Source of the DNA: Anseranas semipalmata
Lineage: Eukaryota; Chordata; Aves; Anseriformes; Anseranatidae
Length of the DNA: 64,000 nucleotides
Reading direction: 5' to 3'
NCBI GenBank assembly: GCA_013399115.1
Contig: VXAA01000170.1
Span: 73,211 to 137,210, forward strand
This document shows, piece by piece, positions 1 through 14,600 of the stretch. Below the pieces are notes generated by a model. That model searched no databases. It was not told the origin of the DNA and worked only from the letters and a program-made list of their open reading frames with translations. Position 1 is the first letter of the stretch, and each line of letters begins with the position of its first letter. The translations under genes were made by a program, and so were the position numbers.

Positions 1-250
1 TCCCGGCTGGGCGCCCTGCGCGCTCCCGCCGCTTTCTGAAGCGCTTCCGAGCCGAAATCTCGCCGCAGGAAAGCAGGAGGCAACCTGCCGCGGCGCGGCC
101 GGGCTTCCGCGGGGGCAGCGCGGCACCGGCGGCAGGCCAGGTGGGCCGTGCCTGTCGTGCTTGTAGCTGTGGTAGCCGCATGGCGTCCCGCCCGCGGCAC
201 AGCTCGCTGGGAAGGAGGCAGCCCTCACAGACAGGGGGAAAACGCCCCGT
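1..250. promoter_or_regulatory. CpG island, probable FASTKD1 promoter (left part cut off)
   Basis: The first 250 bases are very GC- and CpG-rich and then change abruptly to AT-rich DNA. FASTKD1 starts downstream on the + strand. In human the PPIG gene lies on this side and runs the other way, so the island may be a shared bidirectional promoter; that part is inference. A possible noncoding first-exon donor (CAG|GTGGGC) is at 140/141, but I cannot fix the transcription start. Confidence 0.5.
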
Positions 251-1576
251 GTCGCATAAGCGGTTCTCTTAATGCTTACGTACCTTAATATTTAATACCT
301 TTCGTCCTCGGTGAGCAGAGGGTGTACACGCTTTCTCGTTTGCGGAGGATTTCCTGGCTTACTGTAGTTTATAATGCAGTCTTTAAAATGCTTATTAAGT
401 TTCAACCGTTACTAAATGATTTTAAATAATTTCTTGTGCTTTTAGTTTGTATTTTGTGTGGTAAATAGAAGAGAATAGACATAGTTCTTTAGGTAGGTAT
501 ACATTGCCTGCTTTTAATCCATGTATTTCTAAGTTTCAAAACATCTGATGTTTCATCTTGGATTTCTTTTTATAAGATATTAAAATTAATTACAACTTAA
601 AATCACATAAAAATTTGCGCTAAGTCCGTTGCATCTGCTAAATGCCTTCCAGAAATACAAATACTTGGAAACTTCCTGCAGGTTGTTTTACATAGAGATC
701 CCAGTTCCCAGTCATTAGGATAGGGGATGCAAGGTCCATTGCAGCACAAGATGGGGAATGAATGTGTTACCTGTGCTTGTGAGGAAATGCTTTGCATGAA
801 GTTTTTATATTTTCTTTAGGTATTTACTTCATCCTGTTCGCTAGATGAGTAGCTTTCCAGCATTGTGAAGAGTAAAAGTCAATTGATACTGTAATTTTTT
901 TGCAACCACATGGACATATGAAAATAGAGGAACAGTAAACAAGGCAAAAATTCATTAATAAAAAGCCTTTGCTTAATGTTTTGTAATACATGGTATGAAT
1001 TCGTAAAAAACAGTTTATATATATCAGCATTCTTTTAAAGGTATTCCTCTGATGCTGTCTTAGTTCTCTAAAAGAGGATGATAAAAAAAACTTCTTCCTT
1101 TACAGCTAGGACTCCATGGTCTTGCAAAAAGGTTAAAAAGTTGTGCTAGTTTTCAAGCTATACTTTACTATCACATCATTAGAGGAGAAATGCAATTTTT
1201 TCCTCTTTGTAAACTAGGTATTTTATGTAATTCAGTAGTTCTGATAGCTCTGTATTGTAGCTTCTACTTAAAAGCTGTTGGTGGAACAGTCAATGATTTC
1301 TGCTTTTCGCTATGATCACTGTATGATTTTCTTCATACACATGCATCTACGCAGCAAAAGGGAACAGAGGAAGTATTTTTTTAAAAAACTTGGAAAATAT
1401 GTGGGAGAAAAAGATTGCTGAATGGTTTTGTACAAGTGGTCAATTCAGTACTTGAGACTTTGTTAAAGATTGCTAGACTGTGGTTTAACAGTGGCTTGAC
1501 CAACCTTTGATCTGTATTTTAGTTTATTTAATCTATATTTTAAAATCCTATATTAAAGGGTATTTTTCTTTCTCAG

Positions 1577-1675
1577 TAGACCTAGTGCCTGCTGCTGTCC
1601 TGGCCTTGATAATGTTAGACTGACAGAATCATGCCTGCAGTTGACGATCATTTTGTGTTTGTTGATGGGAATAAG
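1577..1675 (+). other. FASTKD1: Candidate 5' UTR exon of FASTKD1
   Basis: A pyrimidine tract ending TTTCTCAG precedes this segment and a good donor (AAG|GTATGT) follows it. It lies between the CpG island and the first coding exon, on the coding strand. It contains an ATG at 1631. If it is spliced to the acceptor at 2560/2561, that ATG opens a 19-codon upstream reading frame ending at TGA 2573-2575, about 100 bases before the FASTKD1 start. The rest of 250-2560 shows only AT-rich intron-like DNA. No transcript data support the exon. Confidence 0.45.
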
Positions 1676-2670
1676 GTATGTTGATAATTTTTGTTGTTAG
1701 TGATTATGTGCCCTAAAGCAAGACTTCTAGACTTTTCCATGGTCTCTGAGTTAAGGGAATTCAGTGTGTCTTTTCTGGTGTACCACAACATTTACCACAA
1801 GTGATTTATGTTGCGCAGCCTGGGGGACATACTAAGAAAAAAAATTAATATTTGCCAAATTTCCATAGATAAAACTGTAGTTTCCACTGTCATTTGGGGA
1901 ATGAGATTGTTTTTCTTTTGTACAGTGGGGGATTTTAGCTGATGGGACTGATCATTATACTGTATTACAGATGTTGGTTAACCTTCCTGACTAGAAGTCA
2001 TCTACCAAAGTCTTCAGTGTTTACAAGATATAGACTAGAGAGAGCAGAGTGAAAAGAAAACTCTGGGAGCGACTTATAGGCACAGAACGGTTGCTATTAC
2101 TGTGGGCTGGGCGGAGGTATAGGTCCAGAGTAATCCAGCGATGCCAGCTCAGGAGCTCTTGCTGGCTCACTTCCTTTTACTGCCAACAGTAGCATTTCCT
2201 TTCAGCTCCTGGACCCCAGTTTGGGATTATGGAGTGGCCTGCACATGAGAGCAAGCCTCCCTTGGCTTAGTCATGTGCCAACTGCACATTAAAAAGCCCA
2301 TCTTTGCCTTCTCAGTACTAGCATGACAGCACATGCATTTTAGACACAGGCTTCTAAATTTGAAAAGTTATCGAGCAGACTTACTTTTCTTAGTGCTTCT
2401 GGGTGTTTTGGTGTTTGTTGTTAGGAGGTTGTTTGAGAAGAATTCAGAATGTGTGTTTTTCTTAACCTTATATTAACTCAGAACATTAAAAGGCAGAGAT
2501 ACTGATTTTTAGCTAGTAGTTAGGACTGTATGTAACTGCTTTAATTCTATCTTGCTACAGGTACGTCAGGATTGAATTATTATTAATACAGTGACCATAC
2601 AGGATGAAAGGAGAATAAGCATCTGTTTTTCAAATGCCCAAGTTTGTTCTTTGTAACAACATGTTTTACT

Positions 2671-5600
2671 ATGAAAAATGAAAGAAGAATCTTTCTGGAC
2701 ACTTCAAAGATAGCTGGTGGACTTAGCAAAATGCTTTGTTTGAGGAAGGTTTGCTTGTTTGCACTGAGACGTTACCAAGCTCGAACTCTGAGTAGTGATC
2801 TGCTTTTAAGCCAGATAAATAGCTGCACCCATGAAGATGAAGTGTTCAGTCTTGTTGGAAGGAACAAGGCCAGGCTTTCTGAAAAGCATGTGGGAATTGC
2901 ATTGAACGTGCTGTGGCAATTGCAGAAGAAGAGGCCGTTTCCGTTACGGACTAGTGACTATATAAGAAATCACTCCCAGTTTCTTAGTCTTTGCATTTTA
3001 GCAGAAAACAAAGTGGAACACATGGAAAATGAGGCAATAGTGGATACCCTATATAGTATTCTGAGGTAGGCAGTATTATGTTGAATTCCACATCTATACA
3101 TTCTTTATCTGGTAATAAAGCAAGTGTGGCTTTCTAGTCAAAATTCCAACTATGAGGAAGTTGGGAGACTGTTCTGTCTGAACCTCTGTACTCTGACTGT
3201 GTGACACTCACAAGTTCGTATGCCTCAGTTTGCTAGAACCAAGCAGGATTGATATGTTTTGTACTCCCAGTAAATGGAGTTATGATTATTAATGCACAAA
3301 TGTTTATAATACTTTTTTAGATACATTTATTTGAATGGAGGGAGCGATAGAAATGTAAAACATAAGTAATGTGAAGATGTGTCTCTTACGTGATTTCCTT
3401 TTAATTTCTGAAGCAAACTTTCAAACTGTTATGTCTTGTTCTGAAGGCTCAATGTCGAAGGCCATGATTCTCTAGCAGAAGTGCTTGTTGCAGAAGCATG
3501 GAAAAGATTAGAAAGGCAAGTACTGTACTATTGTGCTTTGTGAAAGGTGTAAGTTGCAGGCATGGTTTGCCTCACACAGCGCTACCCAGAGTTCTCAAAG
3601 AGTATTTACAAGATGTTTTAAACATTATGCAAGTATTTTAAGTGTCAGTTGTCTTTTGAAGGTTTTGGAAGTTATTTTTATACATGTTGATGCTTTGAGT
3701 ATTGATGAAGTTTGGTACATGAATGCTGAAGAGATTCAGATATAGCAACAATGGATGACTGACACTTCAGATTTTGAAATGTATTGTCTGTGATTTATGT
3801 GTTTGAAGTCAATTGCAAGTTTTAATGTTTATAATCTTATCTTGGTGCTTGCTGTCCAACTCTGAAATGGTAGTTAGAAAGCAGCTCATCTTAATATTAG
3901 TAAATATTTTTTATATTAAAACACCAGCATTTTCCCATCATGCATCTTATTTTTTTTTTTTGCTTTTGATATTGTAATTTTCATTTTTTAATCTCAGGTT
4001 AATGGCAGGAGCTAGTTTCAGTTTGGGCACCAACATCACAGAATTGCCTTTCCCAGCTTAACACCTGGGGCATCTTGACAAGTAAATAAATTCAGTGTAG
4101 TCTGAACACAAAATGACATTCAGGTAATAAATTACATCCATTTTAGCTATTCATAGTTTATTGCTTCAGAACATAATATTTATAGATCTCTTACACTGAT
4201 CTGGTTAAACTGAAGAACTTCTGTTTTTTGTAAAGCTGTGTGCACACAATACGCTTACATTTAAAATACTGAGGTATTTTGACTAAGTTTAAGGTATCAC
4301 TGTAGGTGACCAAATAGGAAATACGTGAATATTTTGTTTCCTTGTTTTCTAATTTGTGTAACCTTTTGAGTGTAATCTTTTATACAGTTGTTGAATTAGA
4401 TTTTTGTCTTCAATTATTAACTAGATAAAAGGTAAATATTCATTCATTCTTTCTTTCTTTGATGTCTTAACAGACTTAGTTTACCAGCTCTGTCTAAATT
4501 TGCACTGTGTTTATACAAGCAACGCAGACATCTTAGTCCCCTTACTGGCAAAATAGCTCACATTGTGAACTTGAAACTGGATTCTATACAGGACATAAGG
4601 TAAGTGTCAAGAGTGAAATTGAGTAGCATGAGAAGCAATATGTCACAATTACTGGGTTTTGTTTGTTAAACACTCCATTTTTCTCAACTGAAGGTTGCTT
4701 TTTTTCGGTTTGGGGGAAGCAGGTGGTTTGTCTTAGTGCATTGGTTTTCATGGACAGGTTTGCTCAGGTGAATGCATTTTCCCAATTACTTTGTGAAGAA
4801 TTTCTTTATAACCAATCTAAGTGCTTAATTAAAACTAATGTGCCACTTACAGTGCAAAAACAGCAGATGTTCATTTAACCTGATTCTAAATTTTACATGG
4901 ATTTTTCTGAGAATTTAGAGGCTATTGATTTACCAGAAGTTGTCTGTCTTCCTCGAGATTAATAGTTTCTCTGCGATGACGTTGATGTAGTTTACTGTTG
5001 TGAATAGTAATAAGGAATCATGAAGCAATGTTATTTTTCTTCAGTGCACTTTTTCTCAAGTTGAATTAATCAATTCTCTTGCTAAGGTGTTTATTTCACT
5101 ACCTTAATATTAAAATTACTTAAAACCCATCCCTAGTCAAAAAAGTCCAAGCTGCTTTTTCTTGCCTCTGTTCTCTCTGGGCCGTTATAACAAAGGCTGC
5201 TCTTTTTTTCTGCTACGTACAGCACCATCAGTCCCACCCCCCCACACCCCTCAGAAATGAGGAGCCTGATTATGAAACTAATTGAATGGGACTGCATTTC
5301 TTTACAGGATTGACTCTCCTTTTATTCCCTTAGGAAGGGATTTTTTCTTTAGGAGTGGTGGTTACTATTTTCCCCATTCTGTCTCTTGAGGATTGCTTGG
5401 GTTTCTTTAGTTTTCACTGAACATTAAAGATCTTTTTGCAAATTTGAATCAGGCAAGTCAGCAGTTTGCATTAGGCAAACACTTTCATCACAAACAACTT
5501 TGTCGGGGATGGCTGAAAAATCCCGATCGTTTCAGTAACTCACTGAAAGCAGAATTTTTAAATTATTTATACGTGTGCTTTTTGCTCAGCTGTTTTTTGT

Positions 5601-8600
5601 ACGTTGGATTTTAAATTCCTCATGACAGAAGTCAGCAACATCCTAACTAACATTCCTTTCTTTGGGTAGTTTATTGAAGAAGTCTAAAATGTGTTACTTA
5701 CCATGTTCAATGTGTAAGTGTAAAATCTTTTGAATTTTTTAGGATCTTGTCAGTTTTGATGATCAGCATATCTGATGTTATCTCACAGAGTTTTCGAGAT
5801 CGATTACTACAGAAGGCTGAACAGCTCTTAAGAGAAGAGGATGAAGTCCACTTCAATTATGCCAAAAGAATAACACAGTTTCTTCAAAATGTTAAACTGA
5901 CATATCATCCATTGCTGGAAAAATGTAACAAGATTTTTCTTAAAAGTGCCTCCCATCTTGATTTAAACAATATTAGTATTGTTTTTGGACTGTATGAGCA
6001 GTTGGGTTTTGACAGTGCTGAATTCCGCTTAGTTGCTAAACAGCTGCTGTCTGAATCGATAGATGATTATCATGATCCTGAAACCTTTGCAAAATTATTT
6101 TTTATTCTTGGGCCTATGGCTGGATCCAAGGTAAGAGAAAGGTAAGTTTATTAACAGTTTTGCCTTATTTATGTAGTTTTCCACAGAAATAGAAAGTGCG
6201 TTGGTGTCTCGAGGAGTTTCTGAGCCTATCCATGGTTAGGTTTATCTAGTTGTAACTAGCATTAGGTTTTCTCGTTGTAACTTTATAGCAATGAATTATT
6301 TCGTTATGGAAACACTGTCATAGCAGTTTGTCTTAACACAGTTGCTTGGAAAGCTGGATCTAGTAATCAGGGGGTATGGGAATGCTGTTATGCAAGGCCA
6401 TCTTGTAGCTCTGTCTCTTAAGCTGTAACATTTGCTTTCACAGTAGATGGCAGTAACAAATTTTTTGCCTTTCCCCTGAGAAATATATGCAGTGGTATGT
6501 GTTGCTTTTTCCTTTTAAAATTGGCAGTAGCTGAAGCATTGTGAGTCTTGTCCTATCCCAGTTTGCTGTACATCCTATTCCGTATGAAAGGATGGCAGCA
6601 GGGAAGCCTCCAGCACTAATTTAGTAATTAGAGCATAGTATTGCATGGCAGATCTTGCTCTGCTTGTTTCTCTTGCGCTGCAAAATCCTCTTTGGGGGTG
6701 GTGTTAGTCATAGCTCTCTCAAAGTCTTCAGTTTTAGGCAGAATTTGCTGTATTAATTATGATTAGTCATGTTATCAGGCTTTTCTTTGTGAGCATTTAC
6801 TTCTTTTCCGAACTCTACATCTCTACTGTACAATCAGTTATGCAAGCCTGTATTGGTTTTGCCACAGCTGGCTGAAACCTTTTCCTAGATCTTTTTGTCC
6901 TTTTTGGTGAAGGTCAAAGTGAGGCAGAAAAAGTTATTAGCTTTTACCAGAATAACTCGTGTTTGATTCTGTAATCTGTAGCTTGCTGATTGATGGTGAA
7001 TTGTTTAGTGCCTTAAAGTACCTTCCTTATTTTTTTTACTACTTTCAGAAGTGTTGGACTTGCTGTCCTGATCTAATATGTTTGCATCTCTTTATCTGTG
7101 CCATACAGATCTTTTCCATACTGTTCAGAAGAAGGGTTCACAAAACTTTAGTTTAGTCTCTGGTTTGGGAGAATCTGTTTTCCTGTATTTCCTAAAGTAA
7201 TGTTGGTTCTTTCCCTCACAGACAAAGAGCATTGCTACAATCTTTGCTGTGGATTTTCAACAGTTTTGCTTTGGAAAATAAATCTTTCCTTTTCCTCTTT
7301 AGGTTGCTAGTAACTGCAGCACACATGGCAGAAGGATTTAGCAGTCATCAAGTACTGGTGATACTAAAGACAATGCAGAAAATGAAATGTAGAAATTCTC
7401 ATCTACTCAACAAGTAATTTTTTTGATACTACCTAGTAATTATATTCTATAGATAAATGTAGTATGAAAAACTATGTAACATCCCATTGGGAGTGGAGAG
7501 TGTGTCACTTACATACAAACACATGATCTGTATATGATAGCTATCACAGACTTTAGGCTATCACAGCTTGACCCAGAAGCAATTGAGGCAATTCAGCAAT
7601 TTCGCAGAAGGGCATTTCAATCCTACCAAGTTAATATAATATAGCTTTTAGCTTATTTACTATTATGTGATCCTTTCCGAGTAAACTTAGCCTCTAACAA
7701 TTACTGTAAACTGATGAGAGAAATGAGAACATAATAAGTTGCAGAGAATGTGTCCTGTCTCAGGGGTCCTGTTACTGATGTGAATCATTTCTTTGAAAGT
7801 TATTGTCCCCTCATTTGAACTACTAAGTCTTGCATCTTTAAGAACCTGGGCCAGATTTTCTGCAATTGTAAATTGAACGTGGTTTATAGGGAGAGTACTA
7901 CCTTTGATACTGTGAAGGGAAAAGCAATTGAGGTTTTGGGCATGCGAGACTATTGTCAGATATGTAATATGCAGCAGAGTTAAATGCAGGTTATAAGCAA
8001 TGACTCCAAATTAAATGTAGTTGTATGAACCAAGTAGATCCTTGGAAGAAAAAGGACAGGTAGTACTGTGGAGCAATGTGGTATTAATGGGAAGACCAGG
8101 TGAATTCATGCTTTTTCTCCTTGAATCTCACTGTCCAAAAAAGGTCTTATGAAAAGGTGTTGCCATGCTGTACAAATCTAGACCCCTCTGGCAACTTTAG
8201 ACCAACATAGATGTAGCAACACTACTATTACACTTTAAATGAGTATAGTTGTGCTGAACCTGGCAGTGGTGTTCTAGTTTATGCCATTCTTGGTCCACTC
8301 ATTCCGATGATCTAAATTTAACTGATTGTAAATTCTGTATCAGAAATTATTAGAGTGGAGTAGCTGTTTTGCTGTGATAGTGGATTACAGGACTAAAGCC
8401 CTCAGCTGGAGAGAGGCTGCTGCGCCTAAGTGGAACACCATCAAAACTGAGGTGGAGTGCAGGTGTAGACAATCCTCCGCTTAGGTACTGTGCAACATGG
8501 GACACCCCTTTTGCATATGGGATGTTGTGTTTTGCAGAATCTTCTGCATTATCATTAATACCATGTCATCTTTTTCTGTTTGTATTCAGAATGGTTTCTG

Positions 8601-11600
8601 TTCTGCACAAACACTTGGATAGCTATCATGTATTACAGTTGATAAAGTTAACACAGTATTTGGTGTTGTTGCGTTGCCACGATCAGGAGCTGTTTTCCAA
8701 ACTAAAAATGTTGCTATTTGGGTAAGTGTGTATTCTTGAAAATGTAATGGCATATTTAATTGAAGCATTACACGGTTGTCTCCTTAATATTTTAAATAAC
8801 GAGCTGAAATGTGAAGTTGTTTTCAGGAAATATGAACTAGTAGCAAACTGTTAAAACAATTTGATTCTATTAAACACATAAATCAAAGGATAGGAAATGG
8901 ATATTGTCTTGACTGTAGACCTAGTAGTATCTGCTAATAAATATGATATCTTTTTAAAATAGTTTTTTTTTTTTTTCCCCTCCGTTGGCCACTGCAATAT
9001 AAAGACATTGAACAGGAAATTTTGACTGGTACTTTATAGGAAGGATATATATTAATGTCGCCTTTGATACTTGAAGGAACAAGTAATGAACAGTATACAG
9101 TAAGGATGTCCTGGTGGGAACAAGTGAAAGTATAAAGCAGAAGTACTCTTCTATTGATTGAAGAATTTTCTAGTTAGTTCTCATGGCTGTGAAGTTGCAA
9201 CATAGAATGGGAAGTTCTGGAATTGCAGAAGAGATCTGCCACCATTGCTTTTACTGCTCAGCCTCTAGGAATGTAGTGCCCTGGCTGAATGTGTTTTTTG
9301 TGGATGATGCGTTTGTGTTCCTCAGGCACCTCAGAACCTGGTGCTCTCTGGGACACCTGCAAAGAAGTAGTTTGTTTGGCAATCACAGAAATTATCCAGG
9401 CCCTAGAAACCCCCAGACTCAGTTAACAAGGGCAGATCTATCCTTAATAAGGACTTCTGTGTTCTCAGTAACACTTGAAGCCTCACCAGCTAAGATGCTT
9501 TCTGTCATCTTCCTTTTTTCAATTTTGTATAAGTTAGAAGGAAGAAGTTAATCTCGGGATTAAAAAAGCTGGTAGTCGCTCTCTGCGTGAACTTCCACCA
9601 TGTCATTAATTTTGTACTTCTTTTATGCTTGGAACAATGTGCTGCTCTTGACTTTTCAAGTAGAACTTTCATGCATGTAATTTATTTTCTTTTTTTTTTT
9701 TTTTAAAGATTTGCACTGTGTCAGTACTGATGGTCTATTTTTCTTTCTGCCTCTCTTCTAGTTTTTTAAAATCTAGCATCATACCTGCTGATACTGCTGC
9801 AATAATTCGTGTTCTGGCCATGCTTCCTTCCTCTCAAGTGGAAGAAATCATTATAAACAAAGCAACATCAATTCTACCTCAATGCAGGCTCCATCATTTG
9901 AATTATATTGCTACAGCTCTTGTCAAATGGAATCATTGTGACCAGTTGCACTGGCAAAGCACTTCTGAGCTAAGTGTAAGGCTTCTGCAAAAACTAAATG
10001 ACTGTGGATTTCAGAGGCTTCAGAAAGCCAGGAACTTAAATCTTCTGTTGGAAGAACTCACACATGCGAATGGAGACTGGCTTCAAGAGGTCATCATGGA
10101 GGAAACTGTGGCCACGTGTCAACGCCTGATAGACCAAATAACATGGGCAAATGTGTTACGGTTGTCTTTTTTTCTCATAAAAACAAACCACCGCTGTTCT
10201 CTATTACTTGACAGGATAGCATCTGTGACTGTTCAAAATATAGACAAGGTATTATAGTTTTTCTCTCTATCTACTGTGTAAGTTATTCAGTAAGAAAAGG
10301 ACAGGTTAGTAGCAAATGGAACAGGATTTGAGCCCTAAAAATCCATTGACATTTATGGTTTTACCTAGAGTTTTTTTTTCTCTCGAATCTACCATTTCAA
10401 GTGAGAGTGAGGATTTTGGGTAAACACGGAACGTTCCTTTTTTTTCCTTTGTTTTTTTTTTTTTAAGATAGTATACACAAGTCACCTTTTTAGCTCACTT
10501 TCAGGCATTTTATATGTAGCAGTTTGTAATTTCATTCTCTTAATGCAAATTTTAAATACAGATTTGGGCTTGGCTACTGTTTTAGAAGTAGATACTTAAG
10601 TTGCTGTAGCTGTCTCTTTTCCACGATGCACACAGCTTTAACGGCATGTTTGTGTTCGGCCAGAAGTCGTTCTAGCTCAGAATCCAGGCTTTGACAAATC
10701 TGAGAGCAGTTCGGTAGCAAGGACAAATAAAGGTTTTGAGATCATTTCCCTGGAACAGCCTTCCACCAAAGCTGAGATTTTCTAGGCTAAAGATGGCCCA
10801 TGGATAATCCTCTTTAATAGCTGTTATTGGATCTGTCCTATGCTTTTTTTCTGGATTTGAATCTACTTATTTTTGAAGCCTTTACAAAACAATGCACTGG
10901 TAGTGATTTTTTTATAAGGTAACCATGATTGTTCAAAAGCATTTCCTTTCGTTCCTTAAACCTGCAATCTGAAAGTTTCACTGCATTCAGCTTCTCCACA
11001 GCTATATGCTATAAACGATGTCATGTGGCTGTACATGGAAAGGTGCATTCCCAGTATCTTTTCTAGTTCTACATCCTTCTTGAAGGATGGAGGTGGAGGA
11101 CTGGAATAGCATAGTGCTAGGGATTTCTCCTGAGCATTGAATTAATGTGTTTCAGAGAACAATCCACACCATTTCTAAGAGTTTTCTTCAGTGTAACTTT
11201 TTTGGAGCTCATCTTTCTCTTTATCCACTGAAACCTGTTTTACTTGCATGTGTGTTATTTTGCACTTTTTTCTCTTTAGTTTTCCTTTCTTACTTTACTG
11301 TTCAGTCAGTCAGTGTTAGGTCAACCATAATCCCTTACACTCAGGTTTACATTTGACTGTCTTAAATACTTCTTTTATCTCTTTACAGTATAGTCACATC
11401 ACGTAGTGATTTTTTCATTACCCATTCTTGTGTGGATCTCCCCAGTAGCCTGTCTTTTTCATCAAAATTACTATGTTTTCTTGCTTTTTTTTTTTTCTCT
11501 CCTTCTCAGTCTGGTATTTATATAGAAGACCTTCAATTTTATCTTGTGACAGCATAGTTTCTTTAAGAACGTTGGATGGGACTCCTTAAAGTCTAAGCAT

Positions 11601-14600
11601 ACGGTAACACGTGGATCATCTACATAAAATAGATTTTGATTTTTAGCCTTAGTTGCAATTTTAATGACTTGTACATTTTATTAGTTTATTTATTTTTCTC
11701 CAGGAAAAGCTGAGGAGCAAAGAAAAAAAAAACTAAGAAATACTTCATCTAGTCTTAAGTCTCCCAATTCTGAATGAATTATAAAGCAATATTAGAGTAT
11801 TTTATGCTGGCTTAATTTAGGATGTCTTTTTGTTCCCAGATCCACCCCTTTGAAATGTATTTTATTCTCAGCCTTTTCTCTGTTCTGAACTATGATCCTC
11901 CTCCCAATGAAGAGTTCTTTGAGAGTTGTATCCAACATCTTACTTCTAACTTAAGTAAGTGCATTAGACAAACATATGCTGAGTACCACTGAAACATTTT
12001 ATTTGTACTGGACAAAAATGGGAGTAGGATGGCATTTTTTTAAGCCAGGAAAAAAAGTGTGTCTGTATGTTACTACTAATACTCTGCAAGATTGAATGTA
12101 TGCTTTTCATAACATGCATTATGAATGTATGAAGTTTTCTAGCTTCATTTCACCCTTGAAATATTACTGTTGATAAGGAACTAGCAAAGTATCTTGAGCA
12201 TAGTATAAAGAAAATGAAAAGTCTGATTAATGTACTATGCTGTCATTGGAAACAATTGTTTTGGTATTTCCCAAGGAATCATTAGTTGGGGACAGGACAT
12301 GTTTGTAGTTCATCACAAAGAAATGACTAAATTGTAGGGGAAAATGTATGGACACTCGATTTTTTTTTTTGTTTGTTTGACGATACAGCCTAATGGAAGT
12401 GCGAAAATTTGCTAGCTACTGAAATATTGTGGAGTTGCCTTTTTAAGACTTGAGTAGTTTCCTCCTGCAAAGAACTGGAAAGTGTTACCTTACACTTTGG
12501 TGCAGTTAGCAGAGGTACCTCTTCAGCTGGCTGTGTGTTCATTTAGTATGTTAAGACAAACTTGGATGAGTTGAGGAGCAGGAGAACATTACAAGTCCTT
12601 TCAATGTCATGTTGTGCTAATACGGATTTCCATTTGTCTTTTAAAGGTTGTTTTGAAACACACCACTTGGTGCTGCTTGGTCATGTTTTGGCTGTGGCCG
12701 GTTATTTTCCTCCAGCTCTGATAAAGACAATATTTAATGTTTCTTTCCTAAGCAAATTGGATGCTCAGCTTGAAGGTAAATACCTAGCTCTGTGAAGTTG
12801 GTTATGTAGTCTTTGGCATAAAATGAACTTGGGGACATATATATGACTTCAGGAGTAGACTTTTCTTTAAATCATTTGGTCTTCTGGAAAAAAAACTCTA
12901 TATAATCTAGTCAGTATTGGAATACTAAAAGGGAAGGAATGAACAAAAATCTGTGCTTTGTTTTAAAATACTGACGTATATTACAGATGCTGTTGCCAGA
13001 TGAGAGTTCATTCAAAACAAATTTTATAGTCAGCTTATTGTACTCAGTATATTCAATTTTATTGGGAATAAAATTACCTGAAAGTAGTATTATTGCAAGA
13101 AATAGTCATAGTCCAAAGGCCAAGAAATAATGTGGAATTCTTGTCTGCAAGAAATGAGTCCCACCAGTCTCTTCTCCCTACATAAGAGACTGTTTGACTG
13201 TTTCCTGTCCTTGTATAGATGCACTGCTGCCATTTTGCCATCAATAACTTCGTTAAAAGATAAATGATAAGTCAGAGTTTAAATTGCTACATTCTTTCAT
13301 GCTAGTTCTCTTAATATTGAGCAAAATTTATTTTTCATTTTTCTCTAAGGGATTTTGAGAAGCTTTCTGAAATTCTGCAGCATGAATTTTATAAATACCA
13401 TAGTGTACAGATACCTGTACATTATGTGTACATAGTGTGTATTTACTTTTAGTAAATAATTCAGAGGTAGCCATCTAGTTCAATGTAATGTTTTTTTTCA
13501 GTTTTCAATTCACCCCTTTTTTTTTTTCTTTTTTACTTTGTTTAATTCAGTCCTGCCTGATACCTTGAAGCAGAGGGTCCGCTCACGCCTTATGAAATTG
13601 AACAGAGCAGTCTGTCTGGAATGCCCAGAGTTTCACATCCCTTGGTTTCATGAGCGTTATTGCCACCGTGTCTTTTGTAAAGGTAAGTAATTTAGTAGAG
13701 GAAAAACTGCCTTTTTAGTAGTCTGTTTTCAACAGTCTGCTAGGCACTTATTCTAAAACTGTCCTGCTGACACAGTAGCACACAGCAGAAGCTCAGAAAG
13801 GCACCCCCCGTTATCCACTGAGGGATGCGTTCTTGAAAAGTGTAAGCATTCAGTAGATGCAGAACAGATTACAAAGCAGTTTTTCCCATGAGAATTGATG
13901 TACTAGGGAGGGAGTATTTCTACATAAGAAATACAATTTAAATACACAGAGATGGTGTATATGACATGGAGGATAGAGCAGGAACAGGATCATCAGGATT
14001 GTCTACTGGAGGAGATGCTGTGTTTTCAGCATGGATCACTTTGATCCTTGCTTCACTTAGGAGGCTGAACATTCGGCTTAGATCTCTTAGGGTGAGCATT
14101 TTTGCTGCCTCCTTTTGAACTCATTGCTTTCATCTTCCTTAGAAGAATCAAGGTCCATCAAGGATGAGAGGTGGAGTGGTCAAGTGTTCAGCCTCATAGA
14201 TGTAGCAGCTGAGATCTTTCAGAACAATGATCATTTCGGAAAGCCTAGCCAATGCAAACACAGTATCTCCTCCATTAATTCTTGTGGGAGAGGTCTGCTT
14301 TGCTATTCATCAAACTCACCTGCTTTATCCGTGAGACTGAAGATGTTTAATGGAGCAAGGTATTAAACAATCTGAAACAGGTAGAGCAGTGACAGATAGT
14401 GGGGTATGCCCGTAATAGATGCAAAATAAGTAAATACTTATTTAACAGTCTAAGCAAGATTAAAAGCAAATAGAAGTGAAACCTGAAAACAGGTGAAACT
14501 GGAAACCAAAGTGCTCATTGTATGTGAGTGGGAAAAGTCCTGGGATGGAAAGTCTGGATTTGCAATTTGTGTTTAGTCACATTCCACGCAAAAGATGATG

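Noticed and set aside
9183..9551. 122-residue plus-strand open frame in a FASTKD1 intron
   Set aside because: No recognisable domain and no splice or promoter context; chance frame in intron.
13800..14370. Possible decayed DNA transposon (wording near 13805-13840 faintly like Tigger-type ends)
   Set aside because: No terminal inverted repeats, target duplication or transposase frame could be shown.
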